Assembly: GCA_018675575.1 (NCBI GenBank)
Contig: JABGXW010000113.1
Coordinates: forward strand, 1 to 59,301
Direction of reading: 5' to 3'
Origin: Bacteriovoracaceae bacterium
GTDB lineage: Bacteria; Bdellovibrionota; Bacteriovoracia; Bacteriovoracales; Bacteriovoracaceae
Length of the DNA stretch: 59,301 bases
The position numbers were made by a program, and so were the translations under genes. The notes under the pieces were generated by a model, which was not told where the DNA came from, ran no database searches, and was given only the letters and a program-made list of their open reading frames with translations. This document shows, one piece after another, positions 9,210 to 19,700 of the stretch. Position 1 is the first letter of the stretch. Each line of letters starts with the position of its first letter.

Positions 9210-9216
9210 GAAAAAT

Positions 9217-10953
9217 ATGACTGTGGATAATGATAAAAAAAAATATCTCATCACTTCGGCATTGCCTTATGCTAATGGACCTTTACACTTTGGGCATCTT
9301 GCCGGAGTCTACTTACCAGCAGATACATTTACTAGGCATCATAAATTATTAGGACATAATGTACTTCATATCAGCGGTTCAGACGAGCATGGCGTTGCTA
9401 TCATGTTAAATGCTCAAAGAGAAAAACGCCCTTATAAAGAATATGTCGATAGTTGGCATCAAGAACATAAAGAATTATTTGATCAATTTAATGTTCACTT
9501 TGATTATTTTGGGCAAACTTCTGCTGATTATCATACTAAAGAAGTGATTCCATGGTTTACTTCACTTTACGATAAAGGCCTTATTGAACCTAGGGACTCT
9601 CAACAGCTTCAATGTAAGTCCTGTACCAACCACTTACCAGACCGATTTGTAAAAGGAACTTGTTATTCATGCGATTATAAAGACGCTAGGGGTGATGAAT
9701 GTCCAAATTGTGGAATTATTATTGATTCTGTAAAACTTAAAAACCCAATTTGTCAGATCTGTGAGTCAACTGATATTTCAGAAGTTACTGTGACACAATA
9801 TTATTTATTGCTATCAAAATACCATAACGAATTTCAGACATATTTAAATTCCAAAAAAGATGTTTGGCGTAAAACTGTATTTCCTTTTGTACAATCTCTT
9901 ATTAAAGATGGATTACATGATAGGGCGATCACACGGGATTTGGATTGGGGAATCGATGTGCCTTTAAATACCCCCGAAGCAAAAGGTAAAAAACTTTATG
10001 TTTGGTTTGATGCTCCAATTGGATATGTCTCAAACACGAAACAATTATTTATGGAGTCTGGTAGAGATAAAACAGAAGATTATATTAAAGATTGGTGGGG
10101 AAATGAAGATACTGAAATTGTCCATTTCATTGGTAAAGACAATATTATTTTCCATTGTATAATCTTTCCTTGTATGAGTATGGCATCAGAACTTATCAAT
10201 CCAGGCACTGATGTGCCTTCGAATCAATACTTGAACTTAGAAGGAAAACAATTTTCAAAATCTGCTGGTTGGTATGTAGATGCTAAAGAGGCATTAGATC
10301 AATTTGGATCAGATGCTTTACGGTATTATTTATTTTCAATCCTACCTGATTTTTCAGATTCCTCATTCACTTGGGAAGGATTCCAAACACGAGTTAATGG
10401 TGAATTGGCCAATAATGTCGGAAATTTAGTAAGCCGCTGTTTAAAGTTTTGGAATAAAAACTGGTCTGATGGGTTAGAAGCAAAATCGTTTGATAATTTT
10501 TTTAACTCCAAACTAAAATCACATTTTGAAAATTCAACAAAAGAAATCCATCATTATTTAAATGATAAAAACATAAAAAAGGCATTAGAATCTCTAATGG
10601 CACTCTCACAAACAGTAAATACATATTTCTCAGATCTCGCTCCTTGGGCGCAAATTAAAACTGACGAAAATGCGGCCAAAGAAACTATTGGAGTCACTGC
10701 GATTCAAATTCTTATTTTGGGCATACTTTTTGAACCTTTTTTACCTGAATTATCTAAAAATATTATTAAGCTCTATGGTGATCAAGTTAGTGATGAAATT
10801 AAGTCAGATGTTTATAAGGCCAATTACTCAAGTCTCAAAGAGCTTTTTAGTAACACCGTAAAACTTGTTGCAGAACCAAAAGTCTTAGTACCTAAAATAG
10901 ATAAGGCCTCTATTGCAAAATTCCAGGAGTCATTACGTGCCAAAACACAGTAA
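9217..10953 (+). CDS. metG: Methionyl-tRNA synthetase
   Basis: A 578-residue class I synthetase that charges tRNA-Met. The HIGH-type motif is HFGH at residues 24-27 and the KMSKS-type motif is QFSKS, with FSKS at 346-349. Between them is a zinc-knuckle insert with four CxxC pairs (CKSC, CYSC, CPNC, CQIC), the two-knuckle form. The anticodon-binding helical domain follows, and the protein ends without the C-terminal Trbp111/EMAP-like dimerisation domain found in some orthologues. It is embedded in an operon with fumarase and acetoacetyl-CoA synthetase. Confidence 0.96.
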   Translation: MTVDNDKKKYLITSALPYANGPLHFGHLAGVYLPADTFTRHHKLLGHNVLHISGSDEHGVAIMLNAQREKRPYKEYVDSWHQEHKELFDQFNVHFDYFGQTSADYHTKEVIPWFTSLYDKGLIEPRDSQQLQCKSCTNHLPDRFVKGTCYSCDYKDARGDECPNCGIIIDSVKLKNPICQICESTDISEVTVTQYYLLLSKYHNEFQTYLNSKKDVWRKTVFPFVQSLIKDGLHDRAITRDLDWGIDVPLNTPEAKGKKLYVWFDAPIGYVSNTKQLFMESGRDKTEDYIKDWWGNEDTEIVHFIGKDNIIFHCIIFPCMSMASELINPGTDVPSNQYLNLEGKQFSKSAGWYVDAKEALDQFGSDALRYYLFSILPDFSDSSFTWEGFQTRVNGELANNVGNLVSRCLKFWNKNWSDGLEAKSFDNFFNSKLKSHFENSTKEIHHYLNDKNIKKALESLMALSQTVNTYFSDLAPWAQIKTDENAAKETIGVTAIQILILGILFEPFLPELSKNIIKLYGDQVSDEIKSDVYKANYSSLKELFSNTVKLVAEPKVLVPKIDKASIAKFQESLRAKTQ

Positions 10954-12868
10954 TCCTGAAAAAATGTGGTCGCCTTCAAAAGACAGAATTAAAAATTCTG
11001 AATTGACTCGTTTTATTTCTTTTTTATCTATTGAATCTATAACTAATTATAATGAACTACATCAATTCTCGATAAGTCGGCCCGGTGAATTCTGGGAAAG
11101 CTTAATAAAATTTTATGAATTACAATTTAGCGGATCATTACACCCTCATTATACTGATTTAGGATTTTCTGATTATACATGGTTTAAAAATGTAGAGTGT
11201 AACTTTGCTGAAAATCTGCTCTCTAAGGGAAATGACAAAAATATTGCTCTTAACTTTGTCCATGAATCTGGTCTTAAAAAAGAAATTACATATAAAGAAT
11301 TACGAAGCGATGTTGCCTCTTTATCAGAGTCACTTAAAGATAGTATAGGACCAGGAGATGTCTTAGCATGCTATATGCCAAATTGCCCCGAAACAATTAT
11401 CTCTATGCTCGCGGCCACCTCAAATGGAGGAGTCTTTACTTCTACTAGTTCTGATTTTGGTGTTTCTGGTGTGCTAGATAGATTTCAGCAATCTAAACCG
11501 AAAGTCTTAATTGCAGCTATAGGCTATTCTTATAACGGTAAGTATTTTGATCAAACTGATAAATTATTAGATATTGAAAAGAGATTAGAATGCCTTGAAA
11601 AGATAATTTTAGTTGATTTTCTTGGTAAGGGGATTGATCTCAAACGCTTTAAAAAAGCACAATTATATACTGATAAAATAGCAAATCATAAATCGAAGTT
11701 AGAATTTGTGAAAAGAAGATTTGATGACCCTCTTTATATTATGTATTCATCGGGAACAACTGGAAAACCAAAATGTATAGTCCATGGAATTGGAGGGACA
11801 TTATTACAGCATATCAAGGAATTAGGTCTTCATACCGATTTAAATTCAAAAAAGAATATCTTTTATTTCACTACCTGCGGATGGATGATGTGGAATTGGT
11901 TAGTAAGTTCTCTCTACTTTGGTGCAAAGATTACTCTCTATGAAGGTTCTCCTGGAACTCCAACATTGGAAGGATTTTTTAATATTATAGAGAAAGAAAA
12001 AATCAATATTTTTGGAACAAGTCCAAAATTTCTTAAGGCGTTAGAAGATTCTGGATACGATGATCTTAATAAATTTTCAACTCTAGAGACCATACTTTCA
12101 ACCGGAGCACCTCTGATCCCAGAACAATTTGATTTCGTTTATTCAAAAATACAATCTAATGTTCAACTTTCTAGTATCTGTGGGGGAACTGATATTCTAG
12201 GTTGCTTTATGTTAGGCAATCCTATCTTGCCTGTAAACAGGGGAGAAATACAATGCCTAGGGCTTGCAATGGACGTTGCTTCTTATGATGAAAAAGGTGC
12301 TGCTATCATTGATTCAGAGGGTGAGTTAGTGTGCCAAAAATCATTCCCTTCAAGGCCATTGTATTTTTTAAATGATAAACAAAATTTAAAATTAAATGAC
12401 GCCTACTTTAACAAATATAAAGATGTTTGGCACCATGGAGACTTTATAACAATAACTCATGATAAAACAGTGAGAGTATATGGACGCTCTGATGCAACGC
12501 TAAATCCTGGTGGAGTTAGAATTGGAACCGCTGAAATTTACCGGCAAACAGAACAACTTAGTTATCTAGAAGATAGTGTATGTGTCGGGAAAAATATAAA
12601 CGGTGAAATAGATGTAATCTTATTTGTAAAACTAATTAAAGGTGAGACATTAACAGAAACAAGAATTTTAGAAATTAAAAATCATATAAGAAGAAATACA
12701 ACACCTAGACATATGCCAAAAAAAGTTTATTCAGTCAGTGGCATACCTTATACTCGATCTGGAAAAAAAATGGAATTAGCTATTACAAGAATTCTTTCCG
12801 GTAAAGAATTCACTAATGTTGAAGCTGTGGCCAATCCTGAATGTCTCGCAGAGTATAATCAGTTTTAA
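10937..12868 (+). CDS. Acetoacetyl-CoA synthetase
   Basis: A 643-residue ANL-superfamily ligase: acetoacetate + ATP + CoA to acetoacetyl-CoA. The N terminus with an MW start block, the CNFAENLL block, the AMP-binding P-loop YSSGTTGKPK, the GGTDI block and HHGDF support the acetoacetate-specific branch. I chose GTG at 10937 because AGGAG lies exactly seven bases upstream; a longer TTG start at 10913 lacks this. It overlaps the end of metG by 17 nt. Acetoacetyl-CoA feeds HMG-CoA and mevalonate, the route represented at the right end of the window. Confidence 0.9.
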   Translation: MPKHSNPEKMWSPSKDRIKNSELTRFISFLSIESITNYNELHQFSISRPGEFWESLIKFYELQFSGSLHPHYTDLGFSDYTWFKNVECNFAENLLSKGNDKNIALNFVHESGLKKEITYKELRSDVASLSESLKDSIGPGDVLACYMPNCPETIISMLAATSNGGVFTSTSSDFGVSGVLDRFQQSKPKVLIAAIGYSYNGKYFDQTDKLLDIEKRLECLEKIILVDFLGKGIDLKRFKKAQLYTDKIANHKSKLEFVKRRFDDPLYIMYSSGTTGKPKCIVHGIGGTLLQHIKELGLHTDLNSKKNIFYFTTCGWMMWNWLVSSLYFGAKITLYEGSPGTPTLEGFFNIIEKEKINIFGTSPKFLKALEDSGYDDLNKFSTLETILSTGAPLIPEQFDFVYSKIQSNVQLSSICGGTDILGCFMLGNPILPVNRGEIQCLGLAMDVASYDEKGAAIIDSEGELVCQKSFPSRPLYFLNDKQNLKLNDAYFNKYKDVWHHGDFITITHDKTVRVYGRSDATLNPGGVRIGTAEIYRQTEQLSYLEDSVCVGKNINGEIDVILFVKLIKGETLTETRILEIKNHIRRNTTPRHMPKKVYSVSGIPYTRSGKKMELAITRILSGKEFTNVEAVANPECLAEYNQF

Positions 12869-12915
12869 CTACAAAAGCGTTACAGTCAACTATACTGATT
12901 CTATCATTATTACTT

Positions 12916-12943
12916 TTGTACTTTATCTTTATATGGTTATAAT
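12916..12943 (+). promoter_or_regulatory. Sigma70-like promoter for the outer-membrane protein gene
   Basis: TTGTAC and TATAAT are separated by 16 bases, in a very AT-rich gap between aacS and the next gene. A strong AGGAGG ribosome-binding site follows before the ATG at 13000. Confidence 0.55.
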
Positions 12944-12999
12944 ATTATATATTTAAGAATAAATAATTAATTTAGACTCTGCCTTTCAAGGAGGAACTC

Positions 13000-13602
13000 A
13001 TGGTCAATATAAAAAAGAATTTACTAGTATTATTAACTCTTACAATTTGTTTTGCAGGAAAGGCCAATGCTGGGTTTTTGATTGAGCCTCATGCTGGTTT
13101 TGCACTAGCTGGAACAATTGAGCAAAATACTACAACGGGATCTTACTCTGGTCTAAATTTTGGAGCAAGAGCAGGTTATAGCATGCTTGGACTTATGGGT
13201 GGTGCTACTTACAATATGTCTATGTCTACTGATTACGAATTTACACAAGGGCTAACAAAAATAACAAACAAAGCAAAACGTACAGACCTTGGGTTATTTG
13301 TAGGTTATGAGCTTCCAATTCTTTTAAGAGTCTGGGGGTCTTATTATTTAGATACAAAAGTTGAGGGGGAAGATGCTCCGGGAACTCCTTTAGTTGATAG
13401 TACTGACACTTGGAAAGGAACTGGATATGGAGTAGGTGTGGGGTTCACTGGTCTTCCATTTGTTTCACTAAATGTTGAGTACAAAATGTTTACTTTTACA
13501 GATAAGGAAGATTCTGATGCAACTCCTATTGCTTCAACTTTTACACCCAATATTACAGTTAACGAAGTATTATTAACTGTCAGTCTGCCATTAAGCTTTT
13601 AA
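13000..13602 (+). CDS. Outer-membrane beta-barrel protein, OmpA/OmpW-type fold, function unknown
   Basis: A 200-residue exported protein. A signal peptide of about 24 residues ends Ala-Asn-Ala. The mature part alternates hydrophobic and polar residues in about eight short beta segments with Gly/aromatic content, and it ends with ...SLPLSF, a C-terminal phenylalanine typical of barrels recognised by the Bam machinery. No periplasmic peptidoglycan-binding domain is present. It has its own promoter, a strong ribosome-binding site and a downstream bidirectional terminator, so it is a single-gene unit. The specific function is unknown. Confidence 0.75.
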   Translation: MVNIKKNLLVLLTLTICFAGKANAGFLIEPHAGFALAGTIEQNTTTGSYSGLNFGARAGYSMLGLMGGATYNMSMSTDYEFTQGLTKITNKAKRTDLGLFVGYELPILLRVWGSYYLDTKVEGEDAPGTPLVDSTDTWKGTGYGVGVGFTGLPFVSLNVEYKMFTFTDKEDSDATPIASTFTPNITVNEVLLTVSLPLSF

Positions 13603-13623
13603 TTGTAAAAATAATTTTGAATT

Positions 13624-13656
13624 AAAAGGGCCTCTTTAAAAGAGGTCTTTTTATTT
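13624..13656. terminator. Bidirectional rho-independent terminator
   Basis: A hairpin with arms 13624-13635 and 13641-13652 (core GGCCTCT/AGAGGTC, two G-U pairs) has an A tract on one side and a T tract on the other. It lies between the convergent ends of the barrel gene (plus) and the PepSY-like gene (minus), so it can terminate both. Confidence 0.85.
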
Positions 13657-13660
13657 GAAT

Positions 13661-14284
13661 TTAAAGAGTTCCGTCAGGTGTAAATTTTATAGCTTTGACG
13701 TTCACTTTGTCATGGATAGATCTATTCCAAGTATTAAGTATTTCACCGGTTTCAGAGTCTACGAAGGCCTTAAAGCTATTGCTATCATCACCTTTAAAAA
13801 GAAAGGTTATATTAACTTGCTCTAGATATCTAGCAGAGCCATTTTGAATTTTAATTACAGAATTTTCTGATTTTATGAAGAGTTTTGCCTGACGATCTCG
13901 GTGTTGTAATAATTTTTCACTGAGTTTATCTTTCCATGTTTTTTCAACTTTATTAATGAAATTGATATCGTTCATATCTTTTTTGATATGCCCTATAATT
14001 CTTCGTCCTTGATAGGTTTTATAATTTTTAGGTTTCATTTGAACGGAGGACAGAGATCTTTTAGGTATAAGTGATTTCTTCTTTGTTTGTTCAGCACCAA
14101 TTTTTTTTAATTCTTTTGAAGTACTTGGAGATTGCACCAGTTTATCTTCTTTTTTTTCATAGGTTGTCCAACTATCTTCTTCGATGATTTGTGAATCTGA
14201 GATAAGACTGTCTATCTGATCTTGTAATGTAATAATCCCTCCAAGTAACATTATGATAAAAGATAGAAAGAGTATTTTTTTCAT
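13661..14284 (-). CDS. Membrane-anchored PepSY/FTP-like protein
   Basis: A 207-residue protein with an N-terminal hydrophobic segment (about residues 4-20) that may be an anchor or signal peptide, then a charged, probably disordered region to about 90. The last third ends in a beta segment followed by FVDSETGEILNTWN, which resembles the PepSY unit of M4/M36 metallopeptidase propeptides. Those propeptides act as inhibitors and folding chaperones. The gene overlaps the stop codon of the metallopeptidase gene (TAATG), so the products are made together. I infer a separately encoded propeptide-like partner; the domain call is by eye. Confidence 0.55.
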   Translation of the reverse strand: MKKILFLSFIIMLLGGIITLQDQIDSLISDSQIIEEDSWTTYEKKEDKLVQSPSTSKELKKIGAEQTKKKSLIPKRSLSSVQMKPKNYKTYQGRRIIGHIKKDMNDINFINKVEKTWKDKLSEKLLQHRDRQAKLFIKSENSVIKIQNGSARYLEQVNITFLFKGDDSNSFKAFVDSETGEILNTWNRSIHDKVNVKAIKFTPDGTL

Positions 14285-16710
14285 TAATCGATTACCGTAA
14301 ATTGAAAATTAATCAGTTTAAAAGCTTCACCACCTGAGAATTCATAATCTAAGTGATCATCTTTACTAAAATTATCATTATTATAGCAATCTTCACAATT
14401 TGAGAAACGAGTTCTAAAGCGACAATTAAAGGTTGTTCCTGGGGGAATCCATGGAGAAATTTCCATAAAGATAATATTTGAAAAGCTAAAGTTTATCGTT
14501 TGTCCAGGTAGGGCAATAGATTGTCCATAATTAGCCTTTGGATTTATCTTCGAATAAATGGCCTGGTCTGCCCCCTTAAGCATTCTGATAAAACAGTCCC
14601 GTGTGTCACTTGAACCACTTAAACAATTTGATGGCTCAAGAGCAATGGACTCTCTAAATTCTTCTTGAAGGCCCCATTTTGTTGCAGAGGCCTCACTTAT
14701 TTCCACAAAACAAACAGGAGCTAATTGTTCATTTAATTGATCACCATTGTCTCGAGTGATGTAATTACAGTCACCAGCATTTAATGAAGGGTTTGCTTCT
14801 GCAGATGTGTCGGCGGCACCTTCACTACTTAGAGGGAAATTATCACCAAATGTATTACATAATTTCCCTTTTTTATATGGCTTAGGTAGCGCTGTATCAT
14901 CCCATTTCACATGGTCCCAGTCGTTTGCAAGTATTTGAATTCCCGCCATTTCAGAGTTTGAATCATTGTATAAATTAAGAGAAATCCCAACTAGTTCGCC
15001 TGGGGAAACTCTCGCATTTCCATTATTAAAAGGTAGATCTGCTTCGATCTGAGAAGATAGCGATCCTACTTGACCTGAAGCTGATAAATTATCATAGGCC
15101 GATTTAACATTAGATCTGCCATCAATAATAAATGCCTTCGAAGCTCCTGAATTGGGATCATACATCAATAAGTCTTTTGGAATTAAAACAGTTTTTAATC
15201 TATTTGTATCATTGACAAGGTTGTTGCCACCGACATGTCCTAAAAATTCTTGGTTGCCATCTTCATTATAATTTTTAAATAATAAAAGACCGTAGCTGTC
15301 TAAGAGCCTTTCAAGTCTATCCTTATTATAAACTCCCCCTGCACATCGAGGGTTGCCAAAATCATTCATAATTCTATTGACGTTTTTTGCTATGGCCTGA
15401 GAAAATGATCGGAAATTAATAGGTTTATTATTTTTGATCCATTCAAGTGCGTGAACTTGATTGAGATTAACATATCCAACTGTATTATTATCTGACCCTA
15501 GAGCAGATATATCTCCTAGTTCTGCAAGGGATTCCACCACCATATACATAACATAGGAAGTTGCTAGTTTTTGTGTCATTCCACAATAACTACTACTCAT
15601 AAAATCCTCAGTAAGTGCCACCAGGAAATGTGAGATAATTTGTCCGGCGTAATGGACATCTTCGATTGGTTTTTCGGGTTGATTGGGGTCATACAGTAAA
15701 TATTGAGGATAACTTAATCGGCTATCGTCTTCAGTATCTAAGCCCGCAACATGAAGAGGATCATCTTCTCTTAAGGGCCTCGATTGTAAATTAAATCTTC
15801 CAAGTGCCCATTCACCTATATGTGGTCTTTGGGGATAAGTCATCATGTAGGAAGCATAATCTGCTAAACCTTCTCCTATCGAGCCTGCTTCATCATAAAA
15901 TAAATAACCAAGATCAGATTTCTCAATCAGTCCAAGAGTATTATTTCTCATATTCATGGCAATCATATTAAGGGCATGTCCAAATTCGTGGTAGATAACT
16001 GTGTTATCTTGAGCAAACTTTACATCGTCAAATTCTAAATCTCTTCCAAGGCAGATTGTAAAAGCAGCGGGATCAAACCTGGCATCATTAATTACATCAC
16101 AATTAGCAAATGTTTTTAAATTGCTAGTTCCCATCCAATGTCCGTTGTTTGGAAAGATAAATTCAGGAATTGCAGTATTATAGGTTGGACCGAATGGAAT
16201 ATTTCCCCAGGTTAAAGTATGTAAATCCTGAAGGTCTTCGTGAAAGCGATCAATAGTTTTACTTAAATGTCCAAATGTATTGACCTGTAAAAACTCCAGG
16301 CTATTACCAGGATAGGCCCATTTTGCGTCGGAGGAATTAAACTGAGGCGTATTTTGATCGGCGGTAACAGACATGCATGAAGCAATATTGTTGATACATG
16401 TCTTTGATAGAAATTGATCGTTGACAATAAAGTCTTGGTCTAATTGCAAAAGCATATCGATATTAAATCCAGGATTTAAATTGGGATTTCCTGTTAAGAT
16501 GATAGGGTTGTCTTGTAAGATACGTCCAAAGCCAGTTGCAACGGTATTGGAATTATTGATGACACCTTGTTGTGATCTTCTGGTTGATTTTTCTGCGGTA
16601 TTTGTTAAGCAAGATTCTAATAATGGTAATAAGAGTGTAAGAAGCATTAGACCTGCTAAGCTAGCAGGTTGTTTTTTTTTCTTGTTAAATGAAAAAAATC
16701 CTTTTTTCAT
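14284..16710 (-). CDS. Gluzincin-type metallopeptidase lipoprotein (M36/M4-like)
   Basis: An 808-residue lipoprotein: a Lys-rich start, hydrophobic core and lipobox LLESC with C34. A zinc-peptidase motif HEFGH is at residues 241-245, and GEGLADY at 279-285 supplies a candidate third zinc ligand, E280, much as GEGWSD does in fungalysins. The 35-residue spacing is nearer M36 than thermolysin. The remaining 500 residues hold Cys-containing, beta-rich segments of unknown fold and could mediate surface binding. No propeptide precedes the catalytic region; a PepSY-like protein is encoded immediately downstream. It lies 26 nt after the 1263-residue gene. The substrate is unknown. Confidence 0.7.
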   Translation of the reverse strand: MKKGFFSFNKKKKQPASLAGLMLLTLLLPLLESCLTNTAEKSTRRSQQGVINNSNTVATGFGRILQDNPIILTGNPNLNPGFNIDMLLQLDQDFIVNDQFLSKTCINNIASCMSVTADQNTPQFNSSDAKWAYPGNSLEFLQVNTFGHLSKTIDRFHEDLQDLHTLTWGNIPFGPTYNTAIPEFIFPNNGHWMGTSNLKTFANCDVINDARFDPAAFTICLGRDLEFDDVKFAQDNTVIYHEFGHALNMIAMNMRNNTLGLIEKSDLGYLFYDEAGSIGEGLADYASYMMTYPQRPHIGEWALGRFNLQSRPLREDDPLHVAGLDTEDDSRLSYPQYLLYDPNQPEKPIEDVHYAGQIISHFLVALTEDFMSSSYCGMTQKLATSYVMYMVVESLAELGDISALGSDNNTVGYVNLNQVHALEWIKNNKPINFRSFSQAIAKNVNRIMNDFGNPRCAGGVYNKDRLERLLDSYGLLLFKNYNEDGNQEFLGHVGGNNLVNDTNRLKTVLIPKDLLMYDPNSGASKAFIIDGRSNVKSAYDNLSASGQVGSLSSQIEADLPFNNGNARVSPGELVGISLNLYNDSNSEMAGIQILANDWDHVKWDDTALPKPYKKGKLCNTFGDNFPLSSEGAADTSAEANPSLNAGDCNYITRDNGDQLNEQLAPVCFVEISEASATKWGLQEEFRESIALEPSNCLSGSSDTRDCFIRMLKGADQAIYSKINPKANYGQSIALPGQTINFSFSNIIFMEISPWIPPGTTFNCRFRTRFSNCEDCYNNDNFSKDDHLDYEFSGGEAFKLINFQFTVID

Positions 16711-16736
16711 GGTTCCCCAATCATATTTAATTCAGT

Positions 16737-19700
16737 CTATTGTCCAAGACCGAAATTGCCTAATGGCGCTGCTCCTGTTTGCATGTCAAATGAACCGAGA
16801 TCAAATCCTGCAAAGTTTCTTCCATTAGATGCTGTTACTTCACAGGCATCATCACTATTTTCACCGATGGCATCCCAATCAGATGATGAAGCTAAACCTC
16901 TGCCTCTGTTGGCAGTAAGAAGTTTGCTATTTATTTTTCTTGATAAAGTTAGACCTGAATAACTATCTTTCTTTTCACTGCTTATCGTTGACATACAAGT
17001 TGCAGTGTCATCATCAATACATCTTTTGTAAGATTCAACAGCGAGTTCACTTTCTAAATTTTGACATGGGTCATTTTCACTATTATTATTTTCTGAAATT
17101 TTTTCACAAACCTCTGTTAATTTTGGATCACCCGCAGTTGAATCACATGCGTTTTTATCTCTGGCAAGATCTCTTGCTGGTGCGACAAGTCCTTTTGAAA
17201 TATCTTCAACATCGGAAGCTAAAGCTCGTTGATCTGTACCAAATGCTTTAATAGCATTCTCCATAGCATCATCATTTTGACTTTTTGTATCGCCTAAATG
17301 CTCTTGATTATTTTCTATGGCATCTACTAAAGATTTTCTCGCAGCTTCGACTGCAGCTGATACTGGAGTTTTAGCGCTTAATACCTCTTTATAAGCATCA
17401 GTTGCTGAATTATATTCTTCAGATTGTGTAGTCACAGGGTTAATATTTATTTTCTTAGGAGCTTTATAATTGTCTATGTTAGTTCTTGCGTCATTGAATG
17501 ATTTTTTTATAAATATTATTCCACATGCTTTTTTTTCTAAGGCATACATCTCTTGAGCATATCCCGGGCCAGGCTCTGATTTTTTTAAGCCTCCTGTTCT
17601 AGGATTACAATCTGCACTTCTAGTTTCAGGTTTATTTCTCGGATGTGTTGCCTCTTTTAATGCATTAGTTAAAGTAGTTAATCTTTCTTGTGATTCTAAA
17701 GCATTCATACCGGCTAAGTCATCTTTTGCCTTACTGATTAAATCTTTGAGTGGATTTTTTGCGTTTGTTGCCAGGGCATTAATTCGCTTTATTGCGTCAG
17801 TAGGACTTGTGTCAGCAGCTACATTTGTATCATCTAGTTCTTTTTTCCATTGTTTTTTACTCTTAACCAATGAGTTCTTTTTATCATCACTATTATTATC
17901 TTTAAGTGTCATTAAGTCTCTCACTGCCTTGAGACTACCTGTCATATCAGCAGATGCTATTTCAGACTTCAATGCTGGTGAAGCTTCTCCACCATTTATA
18001 TAAGTTCTGACTGCAGATTTTGACATACCATTAGGAAGCTTTGCCATGGTACTTTTCATAATTTTTTGTTTAACACTATCCCATTTATTATCTGCATCTT
18101 CACACATTCTAGACAAAAGCTTACCTTCTCCTTCACTTGCAAAACCATCAGCAACTTTGTCAGACTCTTCACGTTGTTGACAAAATTTATTATATGCATT
18201 TAATTGTGAAGTGACGTCACCATTGACAAAAGCAACTATATTAACAGAGTCATCATGAAGTCTTTCCACATCTCCACAGGCCCCATCTGATGGAGCATAA
18301 TCTCTTAATTGTTTAAACTTTCTACAGAATTGATTAAGCTCATTTTTTTTCTTAGTAAAATCTTCTTGTTTTTTCTTTTCTGTTGCAGCCACTTGCTTTC
18401 TAAAAGCACCTTCAGCTCTAGCACAAGATTTCTTTAAAGATGCCCACTTATTTTTATTGTCTGAAATTGCCTTGTTTTGCTCTCTTGTATAATCAGAAAT
18501 AACTTTGTCTATTTTCTTAGTTTGTTGAACCAATTGATTTTTTAATTTTTCAATATTACCCGGTAATGATTTAAGAAAATCAAGACTTGGTTTTCCCCTA
18601 AGAGGAACACCAAAAGGATTCGCATCAGATAGTTCTGGCATTTTTACAAATAGATCCGCTGGGAAATCATAATTTGCACCGGGAAAGAAATTTTTAATAA
18701 AATTAGCATCTTGTAAAACCTGAGTTTTAACAGCAGCAAGTAATTGCTCCTGCCTGGCCACTAATTTTCCAAGGTTTTGGTTATAAATCTGTGCTTTCCC
18801 TATTAAAGCTTTTTTCTTCTCTTCAATAAAGCCTGTCACTTGCGCGTAACATGAGTTTACTTCAGAGGCACATTTTGTTGAGTGAGCTAAACAGGAGAAT
18901 CCTTTTGCTCCAGGAGATAAAGCTTCTGGATTACATGACCCCGGTCCTGATTTATAATCTGCACCACTACAATTAATCAACGCATCAGAAATTTTATTAG
19001 CAGCATCAGCTACGAATGTATCATGTTTTCTTTTAAGATTATTTAAATAGCCTTGCAATCTTTTTACTTTTTTCTTCATAGAGATTGAACGCGAACCAGT
19101 TGAAAAGGTATCATTTTGTGTGAATTTCTGTTGGCAAGCTTTGACTGTATTCATATACAGATTATATGGACTAGTACTTACCTCTTTAGCACCACTATCA
19201 GTATAGCTAATTTCAATTCGTGATTTACCTTTACTAAATTTTGCATCTAAGGCCCTGATTGCCGCCAATTTATCTTCAATAAAAGAATCACCATCAAGGA
19301 TATTTTGTAAAGCATCTCTATATTTTGGTAAAGCATTTCCACCAGAAACACCTCGATGCCGTAGACCTTTCATTATGTCTCGTGTATTTAGACCAATGCT
19401 ATTATCCTTATCACCAGTCACACATTCACTAACATATTGCTTTTGAAAAAAATTAGATGCACCAGCTTTAAACTCCTCAAAGTCAACAGCAAAGCTTCTA
19501 TCAAAATTAGGAATTTCATAAGAGATACCTAATTTATTAATATCTTTTTGAACTTGTTTTTTATATTCATTTAATTCGACAGCTTGTTCTTGTGACAGTT
19601 TCCCTACTTCTTGAACAATTCCAGGATTTAATCCTCTTATATCTGTTGCCAGCATTTTAAAATTATCTATCCCATCAACTGCCATTTTTTTAGTCATCTT

